A DNA stretch of 64,000 nt, from the NCBI RefSeq assembly GCF_024757985.1, contig NZ_CP103289.1:1116001-1180000 (forward strand), in the 5' to 3' direction. The position numbers were made by a program, and so were the translations under genes. The stretch's first letter is position 1; each line of letters starts with the position of its first letter. Below are positions 9,580-18,463 of this stretch, piece after piece. The notes beneath the pieces are model-generated. The model saw only the letters and a program-made list of their open reading frames with translations. It ran no database searches and had not been told where the DNA came from. This DNA comes from Cellulomonas sp. NS3 (GTDB taxonomy: Bacteria; Actinomycetota; Actinomycetes; Actinomycetales; Cellulomonadaceae).

Positions 9580-10875
9580 GTGCTCAGCGCATTCGTGCGG
9601 GCGTTCAGGACGCCCGACCTGCGGCGCAAGCTGCTCTTCACGATCGGCATCATGGTGGTGTTCCGGGTGGGCTCGTTCCTGCCCACCCCCGGGGTCTCCT
9701 ACACCAACGTGAACGCCTGCATCGCGCAGACCCAGGACAACGACCTGCTCGGCCTGGTCAACCTGTTCAGCGGAGGCGCGCTGCTCCAGCTGTCGGTGTT
9801 CGCGCTCGGGATCATGCCGTACATCACGGCGAGCATCATCGTGCAGCTGCTGCGCGTGGTCATCCCGCGCTTCGAGGCGCTGCACCAGGAGGGCCAGTCG
9901 GGCACCGCGAAGCTCACGCAGTACACGCGGTACCTGACGATCGGCCTCGCGATCCTGCAGTCGACGACCGTCATCACGATCGCGCGGACCGGGCAGCTGT
10001 TCTCGGGTTGCACCGTCGACGTGATTCCGGACGACACGCCGACCACAATCATTCTCATGGTCCTGACCATGACCGCCGGCACCGGCCTGATCATGTGGCT
10101 CGGCGAGCTCATCTCCGAGCGCGGCATCGGCAACGGCATGTCGCTGCTCATCTTCACGTCGATCGCCGCGACCTTCCCCTCGGCCATGTGGTCCATCGCG
10201 GGCGGCGCCGGCGGCTTCGGCAAGTTCCTGATCGTGCTGGCGATCGTCGTGCTCGTCATCGCGCTCGTCGTCTTCGTCGAGCAGTCGCAGCGCCGCATCC
10301 CGGTGCAGTACGCCAAGCGGATGGTCGGCCGGAAGATGTACGGCGGCTCGAGCACCTACATCCCGATCAAGATCAACATCGCGGGCATCATCCCGGTCAT
10401 CTTCGCGTCGTCGCTGCTCGCCGTCCCGGGGCTCATCGCCCAGTTCGGCGACCCGACGCAGGAGTGGGTCGCGTGGGTGAGCAGGAACCTCGCCGACCCG
10501 GGCGCGCCGCTGCACCTCGCGATCTACGTCGTCCTGATCGTCTTCTTCTGCTACTTCTACACGGCGATCACGTTCAACCCGGACGAGGTCGCGGACAACA
10601 TGAAGAAGTACGGCGGGTTCATCCCCGGCATCCGGGCCGGGCGCCCGACGGCCGAGTACCTCGACTACGTCATCACGCGCATCACCGCGCCGGGGTCGGT
10701 GTACCTCGCGCTGGTCGCGCTCATCCCGACGATCGCGTTCATCGTGCTCGGCGTCGGGACCAACATCCCGTTCGGTGGAGCCTCGATCCTCATCGTCGTC
10801 GGCGTCGGCCTCGAGACGGTGAAGCAGATCGAGTCGCAGCTCCAGCAGCGGCACTACGAAGGGTTCCTGCGTTGA
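9580..10875 (+). CDS. secY: Preprotein translocase channel subunit SecY
   Basis: SecY (431 aa) is the ten-helix membrane pore of the Sec translocon, working with SecE, SecG and SecA. Recognisable parts are the N-terminal LRRKLLFTIGIMVVFRVGSF, the plug region after TM1, and the cytoplasmic loop GGSSTYIPIKINIAGIIPVI. The GTG start follows a clear GGAGGA ribosome binding site. It heads a unit with adk and map, as in most actinobacteria. Confidence 0.98.
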   Translation: MLSAFVRAFRTPDLRRKLLFTIGIMVVFRVGSFLPTPGVSYTNVNACIAQTQDNDLLGLVNLFSGGALLQLSVFALGIMPYITASIIVQLLRVVIPRFEALHQEGQSGTAKLTQYTRYLTIGLAILQSTTVITIARTGQLFSGCTVDVIPDDTPTTIILMVLTMTAGTGLIMWLGELISERGIGNGMSLLIFTSIAATFPSAMWSIAGGAGGFGKFLIVLAIVVLVIALVVFVEQSQRRIPVQYAKRMVGRKMYGGSSTYIPIKINIAGIIPVIFASSLLAVPGLIAQFGDPTQEWVAWVSRNLADPGAPLHLAIYVVLIVFFCYFYTAITFNPDEVADNMKKYGGFIPGIRAGRPTAEYLDYVITRITAPGSVYLALVALIPTIAFIVLGVGTNIPFGGASILIVVGVGLETVKQIESQLQQRHYEGFLR

Positions 10876-11450
10876 CAGCACGGCTCGTGATCATGGGACC
10901 GCAGGGCGCGGGCAAGGGGACGCAGGCGGCACGGCTCGCCGACCGTCTCGGCGTCCCAGCGATCTCCACCGGCGACATCTTCCGCGCGAACATCAAGGGC
11001 GGCACCGACCTCGGGCGCCTCGCGCAGGAGTACACCGCCCAGGGCGAGCTCGTGCCCGACTCCGTGACCAACGACATGGTGCGCGACCGGCTCGCGCAGC
11101 AGGACGTCGCCGAGGGCTTCATCCTCGACGGGTATCCGCGCAACGCCGCCCAGGTGACCGAGCTCGACGAGATCCTCGCCGCGCTGGGCACCCGCCTGGA
11201 CGCGGTCGTCGAGCTCACCGCCGACCGGGACGAGCTCCTGGCCCGGCTGCGCAACCGCGCGCAGGTCGAGGGCCGGGAGGACGACACCGAGGAGGCCATC
11301 GCGCGCCGCCTCGACATCTACGCCGAGCAGACCGCTCCGCTGACGACCGCCTACGGCGAGCGCGGCCTGCTGGTCCGCGTCGACGGGATCGGCGGGATCG
11401 ACGAGGTCACGGCGCGTCTGACGGACGCGCTCGCACCCGCGCTCGGCTGA
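10872..11450 (+). CDS. adk: Adenylate kinase, short-LID form
   Basis: Adk (192 aa) interconverts ATP + AMP and 2 ADP. The P-loop GPQGAGKGTQ is at residues 9-18, the NMP-binding segment STGDIFRANIKGGTDLG follows, and GYPRNAAQ is present. The LID is reduced to RAQVEGREDDTEEAIARR, without the longer zinc-binding lid, as in mycobacteria. The likely start is TTG at 10872, overlapping the secY stop by four bases (TTGA), which gives the N-terminus LTARLVIMGPQG; no closer ATG/GTG gives a complete first strand. Confidence 0.95.
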   Translation: MTARLVIMGPQGAGKGTQAARLADRLGVPAISTGDIFRANIKGGTDLGRLAQEYTAQGELVPDSVTNDMVRDRLAQQDVAEGFILDGYPRNAAQVTELDEILAALGTRLDAVVELTADRDELLARLRNRAQVEGREDDTEEAIARRLDIYAEQTAPLTTAYGERGLLVRVDGIGGIDEVTARLTDALAPALG

Positions 11451-11475
11451 CGCCGGGTCGACGGGGGAGAGCCCG

Positions 11476-12309
11476 GTGTTCGGCCGCGAGCGGATCGAGT
11501 ACAAGACGCGCGAGCAGGTCCTGGTCATGCGGCGGGCGGGACTGGTGGTCGCGGACGCGCTCGACGCGGTGCGGGCACAGGCCCGTGCGGGCATGACGAC
11601 CGCCGACCTCGACGCGATCGCCGCGGACGTCATCCGGCGGGCGGGGGCGACCCCGTCCTTCCTCGGCTACGAGGGCTACCCGGCGACGTTGTGCGTCTCC
11701 GTGAACGACGAGGTCGTGCACGGCATCCCGGGCCCACGGGTGCTCGGCCCGGGCGACGTGGTCTCGGTCGACTGCGGCGCGATCGTCGACGGCTGGCACG
11801 GCGACTCGGCGATCACGGTGGTGCTCCCGGGCGCGGACCCGGCCGACGAGCAGCTGAGCGCGGTCACGGAGCGCGCGATGTGGGCCGGCATCGCCGCGCT
11901 CTCCTCCGCCGCACGGCTCGCCGCGGTGGGGGAGGCCGTCGAGGACGTCGTCGAGGCGGCGGCAGCGGACGGCGGGCCGGCCTACGGCATCGTGCAGGAG
12001 TTCGTCGGCCACGGGATCGGCTCGGCGATGCACCAGCCGCCCGAGGTGCTCAACTACCGCAGCCGTGACCGAGGGGCACGCGTGCGCCCGGGGCTGTGCG
12101 TCGCGATCGAGCCCATGATCACCCGTGGGGACCAGGCGACCCGCACGCTCGAGGACGACTGGACCGCGGTCACCGTCGACGGCTCCCGGGCGGCGCACTG
12201 GGAGCACTCCGTCGCGGTGCTGGAGGACGGCATCGTCGTCCTGACCGCGCGCGACGGGGGAGCGGCGCGGCTCGGGGAGCACGGCGTCACGGTCGTCGCG
12301 CTCGACTGA
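11476..12309 (+). CDS. map: Methionine aminopeptidase, type I
   Basis: MetAP (277 aa) removes the initiator methionine from new proteins. All five metal ligands and the catalytic histidines of the pita-bread fold are seen: His82, Asp99, Asp110, His179, Glu212 and Glu243. There is no N-terminal SH3-linker or zinc domain, so it is the short form. It follows adk by 25 bases with GGGGGAGAG upstream of the GTG start. Confidence 0.96.
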   Translation: MFGRERIEYKTREQVLVMRRAGLVVADALDAVRAQARAGMTTADLDAIAADVIRRAGATPSFLGYEGYPATLCVSVNDEVVHGIPGPRVLGPGDVVSVDCGAIVDGWHGDSAITVVLPGADPADEQLSAVTERAMWAGIAALSSAARLAAVGEAVEDVVEAAAADGGPAYGIVQEFVGHGIGSAMHQPPEVLNYRSRDRGARVRPGLCVAIEPMITRGDQATRTLEDDWTAVTVDGSRAAHWEHSVAVLEDGIVVLTARDGGAARLGEHGVTVVALD

Positions 12310-12472
12310 GCCGGACGCGGACCCGTCGGGAGCCGGGCTGCCGGTCGGGGACTCCACCGCCCCGCCGGCGCACCGCCGCGCGCCGCGGGTCACCCGGCGG
12401 TGGTGCGCGTGCGCCCGGGTCGCCGGCCCGCTGGGCCGTCCGGGGACGATCTCGCGAAATCAGGTGCAAAAC

Positions 12473-12488
12473 CCGGACAGGTGTCCGG
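12473..12488. promoter_or_regulatory. 16-bp inverted repeat upstream of the surface-protein gene
   Basis: CCGGACA-GG-TGTCCGG is a perfect 7+2+7 palindrome ending 11 bases before a TACCGT -10-like hexamer. Its position suggests an operator or activator site. The binding protein is unknown. Confidence 0.45.
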
Positions 12489-12534
12489 TTCGTCGGCTAC
12501 CGTCCCCTATGTACGGGATCGACCGTCCCGTGAC

Positions 12535-12643
12535 CCCATCGCCGCGGCCCCTGGGTGCTCGCGCGGTGGCGGACGGAGACGGTGCGATCCTCCCTCGGGT
12601 AGTCGCGTCCCTGCCGCCTGCCCCCGGACCGATTGGTTAGCCC
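12535..12643 (+). ncRNA. Possible c-di-AMP (ydaO-type) riboswitch leader
   Basis: The leader holds, in order, CGCCGCGGCCCCTGGG, GGCGGACGGAGACGGTG, CGATCC, GGGTAGTCGCGTCCCTGCCG and CCGGACCGATTGGTTAGCCC, which recall from memory the order of conserved blocks in actinobacterial ydaO elements (GGACGG, GUGAAUCC, a GUAG block, and a terminal CAGCUAACC-like block). The fit is partial, because the last block is not CAGCUAACC. Such riboswitches often control secreted cell-wall proteins, and the next gene encodes one. A covariance-model search is needed to settle this. Confidence 0.35.
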
Positions 12644-13573
12644 ATGCTGCACGGCCTGCGTCCCTCCGCCCACGACCGCGGTGCCGCCCCGAGGCGACGG
12701 GCACTGGCCCTGACGCTGGTCACCGGGGTGATCGCCGCCTCGACGTTCGCGGCCGCCGCGCCCGCGTCCGCCACGGACAAGTCGTACGGGAAGCCGCACG
12801 CGGTCGCCGCGTACGTCTACAAGAAGATCGACCCGGCGAAGAACGCCGCGTGGGAGAACTCGACCGAGCAGTTCCTCGTGGCGGCGTGGGACGGCAAGGA
12901 GTACCGCCTCACGCTCTCGCTCGAGGAGGTCCAGGCCGCCGTGGGCGAGCCGGTCTGCGGTCCGGGCTGGGGCATCCAGCAGGACAAGGCGTTCGGGACG
13001 ACGGCGGTCTTCACGGACCCGGACAAGCAGCCGTGGTACCCGAACAGCTACATCGGCTGGTGGGACTCGAACAAGGGCGGGTACCAGCCCGGCAAGCTCT
13101 ACCAGGCCGCGCACTGGAACCTCGAGCGCATCGTCGGGTCGGTGCCCGCGTGCGACGAGGTCGCGCCGAGCCCCAGCGTGACGCCGACGCCCGTCGTGAC
13201 GCCGTCGCCCGTGCCGCCGGTCCCGCCGGTCACGACCCCGACGCCGGAGCCCACGGCGGACCCGACGCCGACGCCTACCCCGTCGGTGACGCCGACGAGC
13301 GAGGTCTCGGCCGCGCCGGTCCCGTCGACGACCCCGACCCCGACCCCGTCAGCGTCGCCCACCGTGCCCGGTGCGAGCGAGGTGCTGAACGCCGCGCCGA
13401 CCCCGAGCCCGACGTCCACGTCCGAGGTCCTCGCCGCCGCTCCGCCCAGCGGCCGGGTCCTCGCCGCGACGGGCTCGTCCGTCGGCCCGATGCTCGCGGT
13501 CGCGGGTGTGCTCGTCGCCGGTGGCGCCGGCCTGGTCGTCGCACGCCAGCGCCGGGCTCGCCAGCAGGGCTGA
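12644..13573 (+). CDS. Secreted, sortase-anchored surface protein with LAXTG signal
   Basis: I do not recognise the family. The 309-aa protein has a signal peptide (Arg-rich start, hydrophobic core, cleavage likely after ASA at about residue 44), a small globular region (about 46-170) with two cysteines, Trp-rich segments and [11 protein letters not shown], then about 100 residues of Pro/Thr/Ser repeats that include three copies of an SEV-AAP-like unit. The C-terminus is LAATG (273-277), a hydrophobic segment and RRARQQG, a cell-wall sorting signal of the LAXTG type used by class E sortases. No clear Shine-Dalgarno precedes the ATG. It interrupts the usual map-infA neighbourhood. Confidence 0.8.
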   Translation: MLHGLRPSAHDRGAAPRRRALALTLVTGVIAASTFAAAAPASATDKSYGKPHAVAAYVYKKIDPAKNAAWENSTEQFLVAAWDGKEYRLTLSLEEVQAAVGEPVCGPGWGIQQDKAFGTTAVFTDPDKQPWYPNSYIGWWDSNKGGYQPGKLYQAAHWNLERIVGSVPACDEVAPSPSVTPTPVVTPSPVPPVPPVTTPTPEPTADPTPTPTPSVTPTSEVSAAPVPSTTPTPTPSASPTVPGASEVLNAAPTPSPTSTSEVLAAAPPSGRVLAATGSSVGPMLAVAGVLVAGGAGLVVARQRRARQQG

Positions 13574-13588
13574 CCCGCACGTCGAGCG

Positions 13589-13622
13589 ACGGGCGGTCCG
13601 GGGTCCTCCCCGGGCCGCCCGT
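13589..13622 (+). terminator. Strong hairpin terminator after the surface-protein gene
   Basis: Arms ACGGGCGGTCCGGGG and CCCCGGGCCGCCCGT form a 15-bp stem with one G-U pair and the loop TCCT, followed by TCGTCG. Confidence 0.75.
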
Positions 13623-13704
13623 TCGTCGTGCGGCCGTGCCGAAGGTCACGCGGAGGGCCCGCCGGAGCCACCCGACCGTGGTTTCTTCTCCAGCGTCGAT
13701 GCCG

Positions 13705-13710
13705 TAGGAT
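13705..13710 (+). promoter_or_regulatory. Possible -10 element for the infA operon
   Basis: TAGGAT lies about 250 bases before infA, downstream of the preceding terminator. The -35 region (TTTCTT) is weak. Confidence 0.4.
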
Positions 13711-13964
13711 TGCCCGTTGGGTGTGTGCGCCCCTTCGGGCGTTCGACCGGCATGCAGAGCGGCGGTGTCGCCTCCGTGGGAGTCCTCGACCCTCACGGAA
13801 CGGTCCAGCGGCTCGTGGGTCCAGCGTTCGGGGACCTGGCGCGTCGGTGCACTCCCGACCACGGAGCGTGTGAGCGGTTCTCGCTGTCCGGGCCACGGCC
13901 CGGGCGGCGCAGAGGGCGCGGGCCGACGTGGTGCGTCTCATCCATCAGAGAGTTAGCGGAGGAT

Positions 13965-14186
13965 ATGGCAAAGAAGGACGGTGTCATCGAGATCGAGGGC
14001 AGCGTTGTCGAGGCCCTGCCGAACGCGATGTTTCGCGTGGAGCTGGCCAACGGCCACAAGGTGCTCGCCCACATCTCGGGGAAGATGCGTCAGCACTACA
14101 TCCGGATCCTCCCCGAGGACCGCGTGGTCGTTGAGCTGAGCCCGTACGACCTGTCCCGCGGCCGGATCGTCTACCGCTACAAGTAA
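13965..14186 (+). CDS. infA: Translation initiation factor IF-1
   Basis: IF-1 (73 aa) is a single OB-fold protein that blocks the A site during initiation. [20 protein letters not shown] and the C-terminal [11 protein letters not shown] are nearly invariant. The frame is open upstream, but the ATG at 13965 after TAGCGGAGGAT (good Shine-Dalgarno) is the start. It heads the alpha-type block. Confidence 0.98.
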   Translation: MAKKDGVIEIEGSVVEALPNAMFRVELANGHKVLAHISGKMRQHYIRILPEDRVVVELSPYDLSRGRIVYRYK

Positions 14187-14248
14187 CCGCCACTCGATCA
14201 CGCCGTCGGTCCGGGAAACCGGGCGCCACGGCGGCGGAGGAACACGCA

Positions 14249-14362
14249 ATGAAGGTCAAGCCCAGCGTCAAGAAGATCTGCGACAAGTGCAAGGTCATCC
14301 GCCGGCACGGTCGCGTCCAGGTGATCTGCGAGAACCTGCGCCACAAGCAGCGCCAGGGCTGA
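14249..14362 (+). CDS. rpmJ: 50S ribosomal protein L36, zinc-binding form
   Basis: This 37-aa gene is too short for most ORF cut-offs. It reads [20 protein letters not shown] and ends RHKQRQG. Cys11, Cys14, Cys27 and His32 form the zinc ribbon of the C+ L36. GGCGGAGGAACACGCA precedes the ATG as ribosome binding region. It lies between infA and rpsM, its normal position. Confidence 0.97.
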   Translation: MKVKPSVKKICDKCKVIRRHGRVQVICENLRHKQRQG

Positions 14363-14577
14363 CGCCCTGACGCTCGGCAGGCCCGAGCAGCACCACCGGC
14401 CCCCGCCCCCGGTTCTCCCGGGAAGGGCCAGCAAGCGCACAGCCACTCCGGCGCAGCACCACGGACCCCCGGGTCCGCGGGACCGCGCCGGCGAACCCTC
14501 GGTCGGAGGCCGGGGCCCGCAGAACGCGGGAGGGCCGTGCGGAAGACCTCCGATGCAGTACAGGAGCCACCAGGCAC

Positions 14578-14958
14578 ATGGCACGTCTTGTCGGCGTCGA
14601 CCTCCCCCGCGAGAAGCGGCTCGAGATCGCGCTCACCTACATCTTCGGCGTCGGCCGGACCCGCGCCCAGCAGACGCTGGCCGCGACCGGCATCTCCCCG
14701 GACGTCCGCGTGAAGGACCTCGGTGACACCGAGCTCGTCGCGCTCCGCGACTACCTCGAGGGCAACTACAAGCTCGAGGGTGACCTTCGCCGTGAGGTCG
14801 CCGCGGACATCCGCCGCAAGGTCGAGATCGGGTCCTACGAGGGCCTCCGCCACCGTCGTGGCCTTCCGGTGCGCGGTCAGCGCACCAAGACCAACGCGCG
14901 TACCCGCAAGGGTCCGAAGCGCACCGTCGCCGGCAAGAAGAAGGCCGGCCGGAAGTAG
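14578..14958 (+). CDS. rpsM: 30S ribosomal protein S13
   Basis: S13 (126 aa) makes intersubunit bridges and contacts the P-site t[23 protein letters not shown] and [20 protein letters not shown] are diagnostic. It lies 215 bases after rpmJ; that gap is GC-rich without a convincing gene. Confidence 0.98.
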   Translation: MARLVGVDLPREKRLEIALTYIFGVGRTRAQQTLAATGISPDVRVKDLGDTELVALRDYLEGNYKLEGDLRREVAADIRRKVEIGSYEGLRHRRGLPVRGQRTKTNARTRKGPKRTVAGKKKAGRK

Positions 14959-15048
14959 CCCGCGACGGGCAGGCGGCGCGCACAGCGCCGCGGCCCGCGC
15001 GTCGGACACCCGACCTCACGACCCCCGCAGACCCGGAAGAGAACCCAC

Positions 15049-15450
15049 ATGCCTCCCAAGTCCCGTACCGCCGTGCGCAAGCCGCGCCGCAAGGAGAAGA
15101 AGAACGTCTCCCACGGCCAGGCGCACATCAAGAGCACGTTCAACAACACCATCGTCTCGATCACCGACCCGTCCGGCGCCGTCATCGCCTGGGCCTCCTC
15201 CGGCCAGGTCGGCTTCAAGGGCTCGCGCAAGTCGACGCCGTTCGCCGCGCAGCTCGCTGCCGAGGCCGCCGCGCGTCGTGCGCAGGAGCACGGCATGAAG
15301 AAGGTCGACGTCTTCGTCAAGGGTCCCGGCTCCGGCCGTGAGACCGCGATCCGCTCGCTGCAGGCCACCGGCCTCGAGGTCGGCTCGATCCAGGACGTGA
15401 CGCCGCAGGCGCACAACGGGTGCCGTCCCCCGAAGCGTCGCCGCGTCTGA
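15049..15450 (+). CDS. rpsK: 30S ribosomal protein S11
   Basis: S11 (133 aa) lies on the 30S platform near the Shine-Dalgarno helix. [15 protein letters not shown] and the C-terminal [18 protein letters not shown] are standard. In many genomes rpsD follows; here the next gene is rpoA. Confidence 0.98.
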   Translation: MPPKSRTAVRKPRRKEKKNVSHGQAHIKSTFNNTIVSITDPSGAVIAWASSGQVGFKGSRKSTPFAAQLAAEAAARRAQEHGMKKVDVFVKGPGSGRETAIRSLQATGLEVGSIQDVTPQAHNGCRPPKRRRV

Positions 15451-15458
15451 TCCACCGG

Positions 15459-15500
15459 TGGGCCGGGTCGCCGCGGGAGTGCCCGCAGCGACCCGGCCCA
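15459..15500 (+). terminator. Long hairpin between rpsK and rpoA
   Basis: Outer arms TGGGCCGGGTCGC (15459-15471) and GCGACCCGGCCCA (15488-15500) pair perfectly over 13 bp. Inner arms GCGGG and CCCGC add 5 bp around a short loop. It sits where rpsD is found in some relatives and could be an attenuator or processing site. Confidence 0.6.
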
Positions 15501-15598
15501 GCCGTGCACGACTCACCGACCGGGTGGACCGAGACCGGGTCGGCCAGCAGTAGCTGCGCAGCGTCATATGGCGGACGCGCGCTGAGAGGAAACCAGAA

Positions 15599-16612
15599 GT
15601 GCTCATCGCACAGCGCCCCACCCTGACCGAAGAGGTCATCTCGGAGAACCGGTCGCGGTTCTCCATCGAGCCGCTCGAGCCGGGCTTCGGCTACACGCTC
15701 GGCAACTCGCTCCGCCGCACCCTGCTCTCCTCGATCCCCGGTGCCGCCGTCACGTCCATCCGGATCGACGGTGTGCTGCACGAGTTCACGACCGTGCCCG
15801 GGGTCAAGGAGGACGTCACCGAGATCATCCTCAACATCAAGAACCTCGTCGTCTCCTCGGAGAACGACGAGCCCGTCGTGATGTACCTGCGCAAGCAGGG
15901 CGCCGGCGTCGTCACGGCCGCGGACATCGTGCCGCCGGCCGGGGTCGAGGTCCACAACCCGGACCTGCACCTCGCGACGCTCAACGAGAAGGGCAAGCTC
16001 GAGATCGAGCTCACGGTCGAGCGCGGTCGCGGGTACGTCTCCGCGAACCAGAACAAGTCGTACGACGCCGAGATCGGCCGCGTGCCGGTCGACTCGATCT
16101 ACTCGCCGGTCCTGAAGGTGACGTACAAGGTCGAGGCGACGCGTGTCGAGCAGCGCACGGACTTCGACAAGCTCATCGTCGACGTCGAGACGAAGGCCGC
16201 GATCACGCCCCGCGACGCCCTCGCCTCCGCGGGCAAGACGCTCGTCGAGCTGTTCGGTCTGGCCCGTGAGCTGAACGTCGAGGCCGAGGGCATCGAGATC
16301 GGCCCGTCCCCGACGGACGCCGCGCTCGCCGCCGACCTCGCGCTCCCGATCGAGGACCTGCAGCTGACGATCCGGTCGTACAACTGCCTCAAGCGTGAGG
16401 GCATCCACTCCGTGGGTGAGCTCGTGGCGCGCAGCGAGGCCGACCTCCTGGACATCCGCAACTTCGGCGCGAAGTCCATCACCGAGGTCAAGGAGAAGCT
16501 GGCCGAGCTCGGCCTGTCCCTCAAGGACAGCCCGCTCGACTTCGACCCGACCGCCGCCGCCGGCTACTACGACGGCGACGAGGGCGACTTCACCGAGGAC
16601 GAGCAGTACTGA
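15599..16612 (+). CDS. rpoA: RNA polymerase alpha subunit
   Basis: Alpha (337 aa) nucleates RNA polymerase assembly. The N-terminal dimerisation domain ([19 protein letters not shown] at about residues 30-48) and the C-terminal DNA/activator-binding domain (about 250-315, [20 protein letters not shown]) are complete. It starts with GTG after GAGAGGAAACC. Co-transcription with ribosomal genes is usual. Confidence 0.98.
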   Translation: MLIAQRPTLTEEVISENRSRFSIEPLEPGFGYTLGNSLRRTLLSSIPGAAVTSIRIDGVLHEFTTVPGVKEDVTEIILNIKNLVVSSENDEPVVMYLRKQGAGVVTAADIVPPAGVEVHNPDLHLATLNEKGKLEIELTVERGRGYVSANQNKSYDAEIGRVPVDSIYSPVLKVTYKVEATRVEQRTDFDKLIVDVETKAAITPRDALASAGKTLVELFGLARELNVEAEGIEIGPSPTDAALAADLALPIEDLQLTIRSYNCLKREGIHSVGELVARSEADLLDIRNFGAKSITEVKEKLAELGLSLKDSPLDFDPTAAAGYYDGDEGDFTEDEQY

Positions 16613-16682
16613 CGCCCCCCGGGAGGCGTGCGGCCCGTCCGGCCCGCGCACAGCCCTTCACTGACCTCAAGGAGTAAAGACC

Positions 16683-17243
16683 ATGCCTACGCCCACCAAG
16701 GGTCCTCGTCTCGGTGGCGGCCCGGCGCACGAGCGGCTCATCCTGGCCAACCTGGCCACGGCGCTGTTCGAGCACAAGCGCATCACGACGACGGAGACGA
16801 AGGCCAAGCGCCTGCGTCCCCTCGCCGAGCGGCTCGTCACGTTCGCCAAGCGCGGTGACCTCGCGGCCCGCCGTCGCGTGCTGACGGTCGTCAAGGACAA
16901 GTCGGTCGTCCACACGCTGTTCACCGAGATCGCCCCGGCCGTGGCCGAGCGTCAGGGTGGCTACACGCGCATCACGAAGATCGGCCCGCGCAAGGGCGAC
17001 AACGCGCCGATGGCCGTGATCGAGCTCGTCCTCGAGCCGCTCTCGCCGAAGCAGGCGGTCGTGCGCGAGGCCGAGAAGACGGCCGCGAAGTCCGCCCCGA
17101 AGACGGCCTCGACGGCGGACGCCGCCGCGGCGCCCGCCGCCGAGGAGCCGGCTGCCGGCGACGCCGCTGTCGAGGAGACCACGGAGGCCCCGGCCGCCGA
17201 GGCGACCGAGGCTCCGGCCGAGGGCAGCGCCGACAAGGCCTGA
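16683..17243 (+). CDS. rplQ: 50S ribosomal protein L17 with Ala/Glu-rich tail
   Basis: L17 lies at the exit tunnel rim. The core (about 120 residues; [20 protein letters not shown], then [20 protein letters not shown]) is normal. The last 60 or so residues form an Ala/Glu/Pro-rich low-complexity tail, giving 186 aa in all. AAGGAG lies before the ATG. It is the last gene of the alpha block, and a terminator hairpin follows. Confidence 0.97.
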   Translation: MPTPTKGPRLGGGPAHERLILANLATALFEHKRITTTETKAKRLRPLAERLVTFAKRGDLAARRRVLTVVKDKSVVHTLFTEIAPAVAERQGGYTRITKIGPRKGDNAPMAVIELVLEPLSPKQAVVREAEKTAAKSAPKTASTADAAAAPAAEEPAAGDAAVEETTEAPAAEATEAPAEGSADKA

Positions 17244-17257
17244 GCACCACCGACGCG

Positions 17258-17289
17258 AGGCCCGGACCGGGAAGACCTGGTCCGGGCCT
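17258..17289 (+). terminator. Terminator after rplQ
   Basis: Arms AGGCCCGGACC and GGTCCGGGCCT pair perfectly over 11 bp with a 10-base loop. No long T-run follows. Confidence 0.7.
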
Positions 17290-17318
17290 TCGTCGTACCC
17301 GGGGCTTCGTCGTACCCG
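17288..17318. repeat. Two direct copies of a 14-base unit
   Basis: CTTCGTCGTACCCG occurs at 17288-17301 and 17305-17318, a 17-base period, just after the rplQ terminator. Confidence 0.7.
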
Positions 17319-17406
17319 AGCCCTCGTCCCCGGGCTCTCGTCGCACCGGGTCGACGTCGCACCGGGACGCGTCGTCCCGCGCGTGCGGACTCCGCGCCGC
17401 CGGTGC

Positions 17407-17412
17407 GAGACT
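17407..17412 (+). promoter_or_regulatory. Leaderless -10 element of the hydrolase gene
   Basis: GAGACT, then CCGAGG, then the ATG at 17419. Confidence 0.5.
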
Positions 17413-17418
17413 CCGAGG

Positions 17419-18279
17419 ATGACGACCGATGCGTCCCGCGAGACCCGTAGCGGCTCGGGCGCCGAGGCCGGCGCCCGAGCGGCGAGCCTGCCGCCGAGCA
17501 GCGAGGTGCGCCCACATCCCGGCGCGCTGCCCGTCGTGCTGCTGCACGGTCTGCGGACGTCGTCGACCATGTGGCGTGCGCAGGTGCGCGCGCTCGAGGC
17601 GGCGGGCCGGCGCGTCGTCGCGCCCGACCTCCCCGGGCACGGGACGCGGATCGACGAGCGCTTCACGCGCGCGGGGGCGATCGAGACGGTCGAGGAGTCC
17701 GTCGACGAGGTCGGCGGGCGGGCGCTCGTCGTCGGCCTGTCGCTCGGGGGGTACATCGGGATGGCGCACGCCGCGAGGCACCCCGAGCAGGTCGCGGGCC
17801 TCGTCGCGGCAGCGTGCTCGACCCGGCCGGCGCGGCTGCTGGTCGCCGGGTGGGCGCTCGCCGCGCGCGGGATCGTCCGCCTGCCGGACCACGGTGCGGC
17901 GCTCAACCAGCTCCTCGTCGAGCGGGTGCTTCCGCCGTCGGCCGCGGAGGACGCCGGCGCGGGCGGGTTCGCGCTGCACGTCGTGGAGGACGTGCTGCGC
18001 GAGGTGTCCGCGTGCACGCCGCTCGAGGACCTCACGCGCATCGACGCGCCGGTGTGGCTCGTCAACGGGCGCTTCGACCACTTCCGCGGCGAGGAACGAC
18101 GCTTCCTGGCGGCGTGCCGCGACGGCCGGCTCGTCGTGGTGCCGCGCGCGACGCACCTCGTGAGCCTCGTCGCCCCCGAACGCTTCACCCGCACCGTGCT
18201 CGAGGCGCTCGACGAGCTCGAGCACGGACCGCGGGCCGGGTCGGCTCCCGGGCGGCGCCTCCACGGCGCGGCGCGCTGA
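17419..18279 (+). CDS. Alpha/beta-fold hydrolase
   Basis: A 286-aa hydrolase with an unknown substrate. VVLLHGLRTSSTMW carries the oxyanion-hole HG, GLSLGG is the nucleophile elbow (Ser), FDHF follows a strand where the catalytic Asp is expected, and RATHLVSLVAPERF carries the His. Together these match the esterase/epoxide-hydrolase-like family. The open frame reaches 17383, but the ATG at 17419 lies 6 bases after GAGACT, a -10-like hexamer, suggesting a leaderless mRNA. No partner gene indicates a pathway. Confidence 0.85.
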   Translation: MTTDASRETRSGSGAEAGARAASLPPSSEVRPHPGALPVVLLHGLRTSSTMWRAQVRALEAAGRRVVAPDLPGHGTRIDERFTRAGAIETVEESVDEVGGRALVVGLSLGGYIGMAHAARHPEQVAGLVAAACSTRPARLLVAGWALAARGIVRLPDHGAALNQLLVERVLPPSAAEDAGAGGFALHVVEDVLREVSACTPLEDLTRIDAPVWLVNGRFDHFRGEERRFLAACRDGRLVVVPRATHLVSLVAPERFTRTVLEALDELEHGPRAGSAPGRRLHGAAR

Positions 18280-18282
18280 GGG

Positions 18283-18450
18283 ACGGCGCGGGACGGTGAG
18301 GAGCGCGGCACGGTGAGGGACGCGGGACCTCGGTGAGGGACGCGGGACGGTGCGGAGCGTGGGGCGGCGCGGAGCGCGGGACCTCGGTGAGGCGGGGGAC
18401 GCCGGGCGACGGTGGACGCCGGGGCGCGGGCCGCCGCGAACGCGGACGCG
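18283..18450. repeat. Degenerate GC-rich tandem repeats
   Basis: Variants of GGTGAGGGACGCGGGACCTC recur several times between the convergent hydrolase and ROK kinase genes. There is no gene here. Confidence 0.6.
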
Positions 18451-18463
18451 GACGCTCCCCGGC

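Larger units (their letters stand above)
12310..12643 (+). other. 334-base gap: promoter region and structured leader
   Basis: No convincing gene lies here. It contains a 16-bp inverted repeat (12473-12488), possible -10 hexamers TACCGT (12500-12505) and TATGTA (12514-12519), and a GC-rich region from about 12535 to the start of the surface-protein gene that could fold into a riboswitch-like leader (listed separately). Confidence 0.7.
13574..13964 (+). other. 391-base gap before infA: terminator, promoter and long leader
   Basis: The gap starts with a strong terminator (13589-13622). A -10-like TAGGAT at 13705-13710 may start the infA-rplQ transcript, leaving a leader of about 250 bases. No convincing gene is present; small open frames here have no ribosome binding site or conserved composition. 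Confidence 0.65.
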
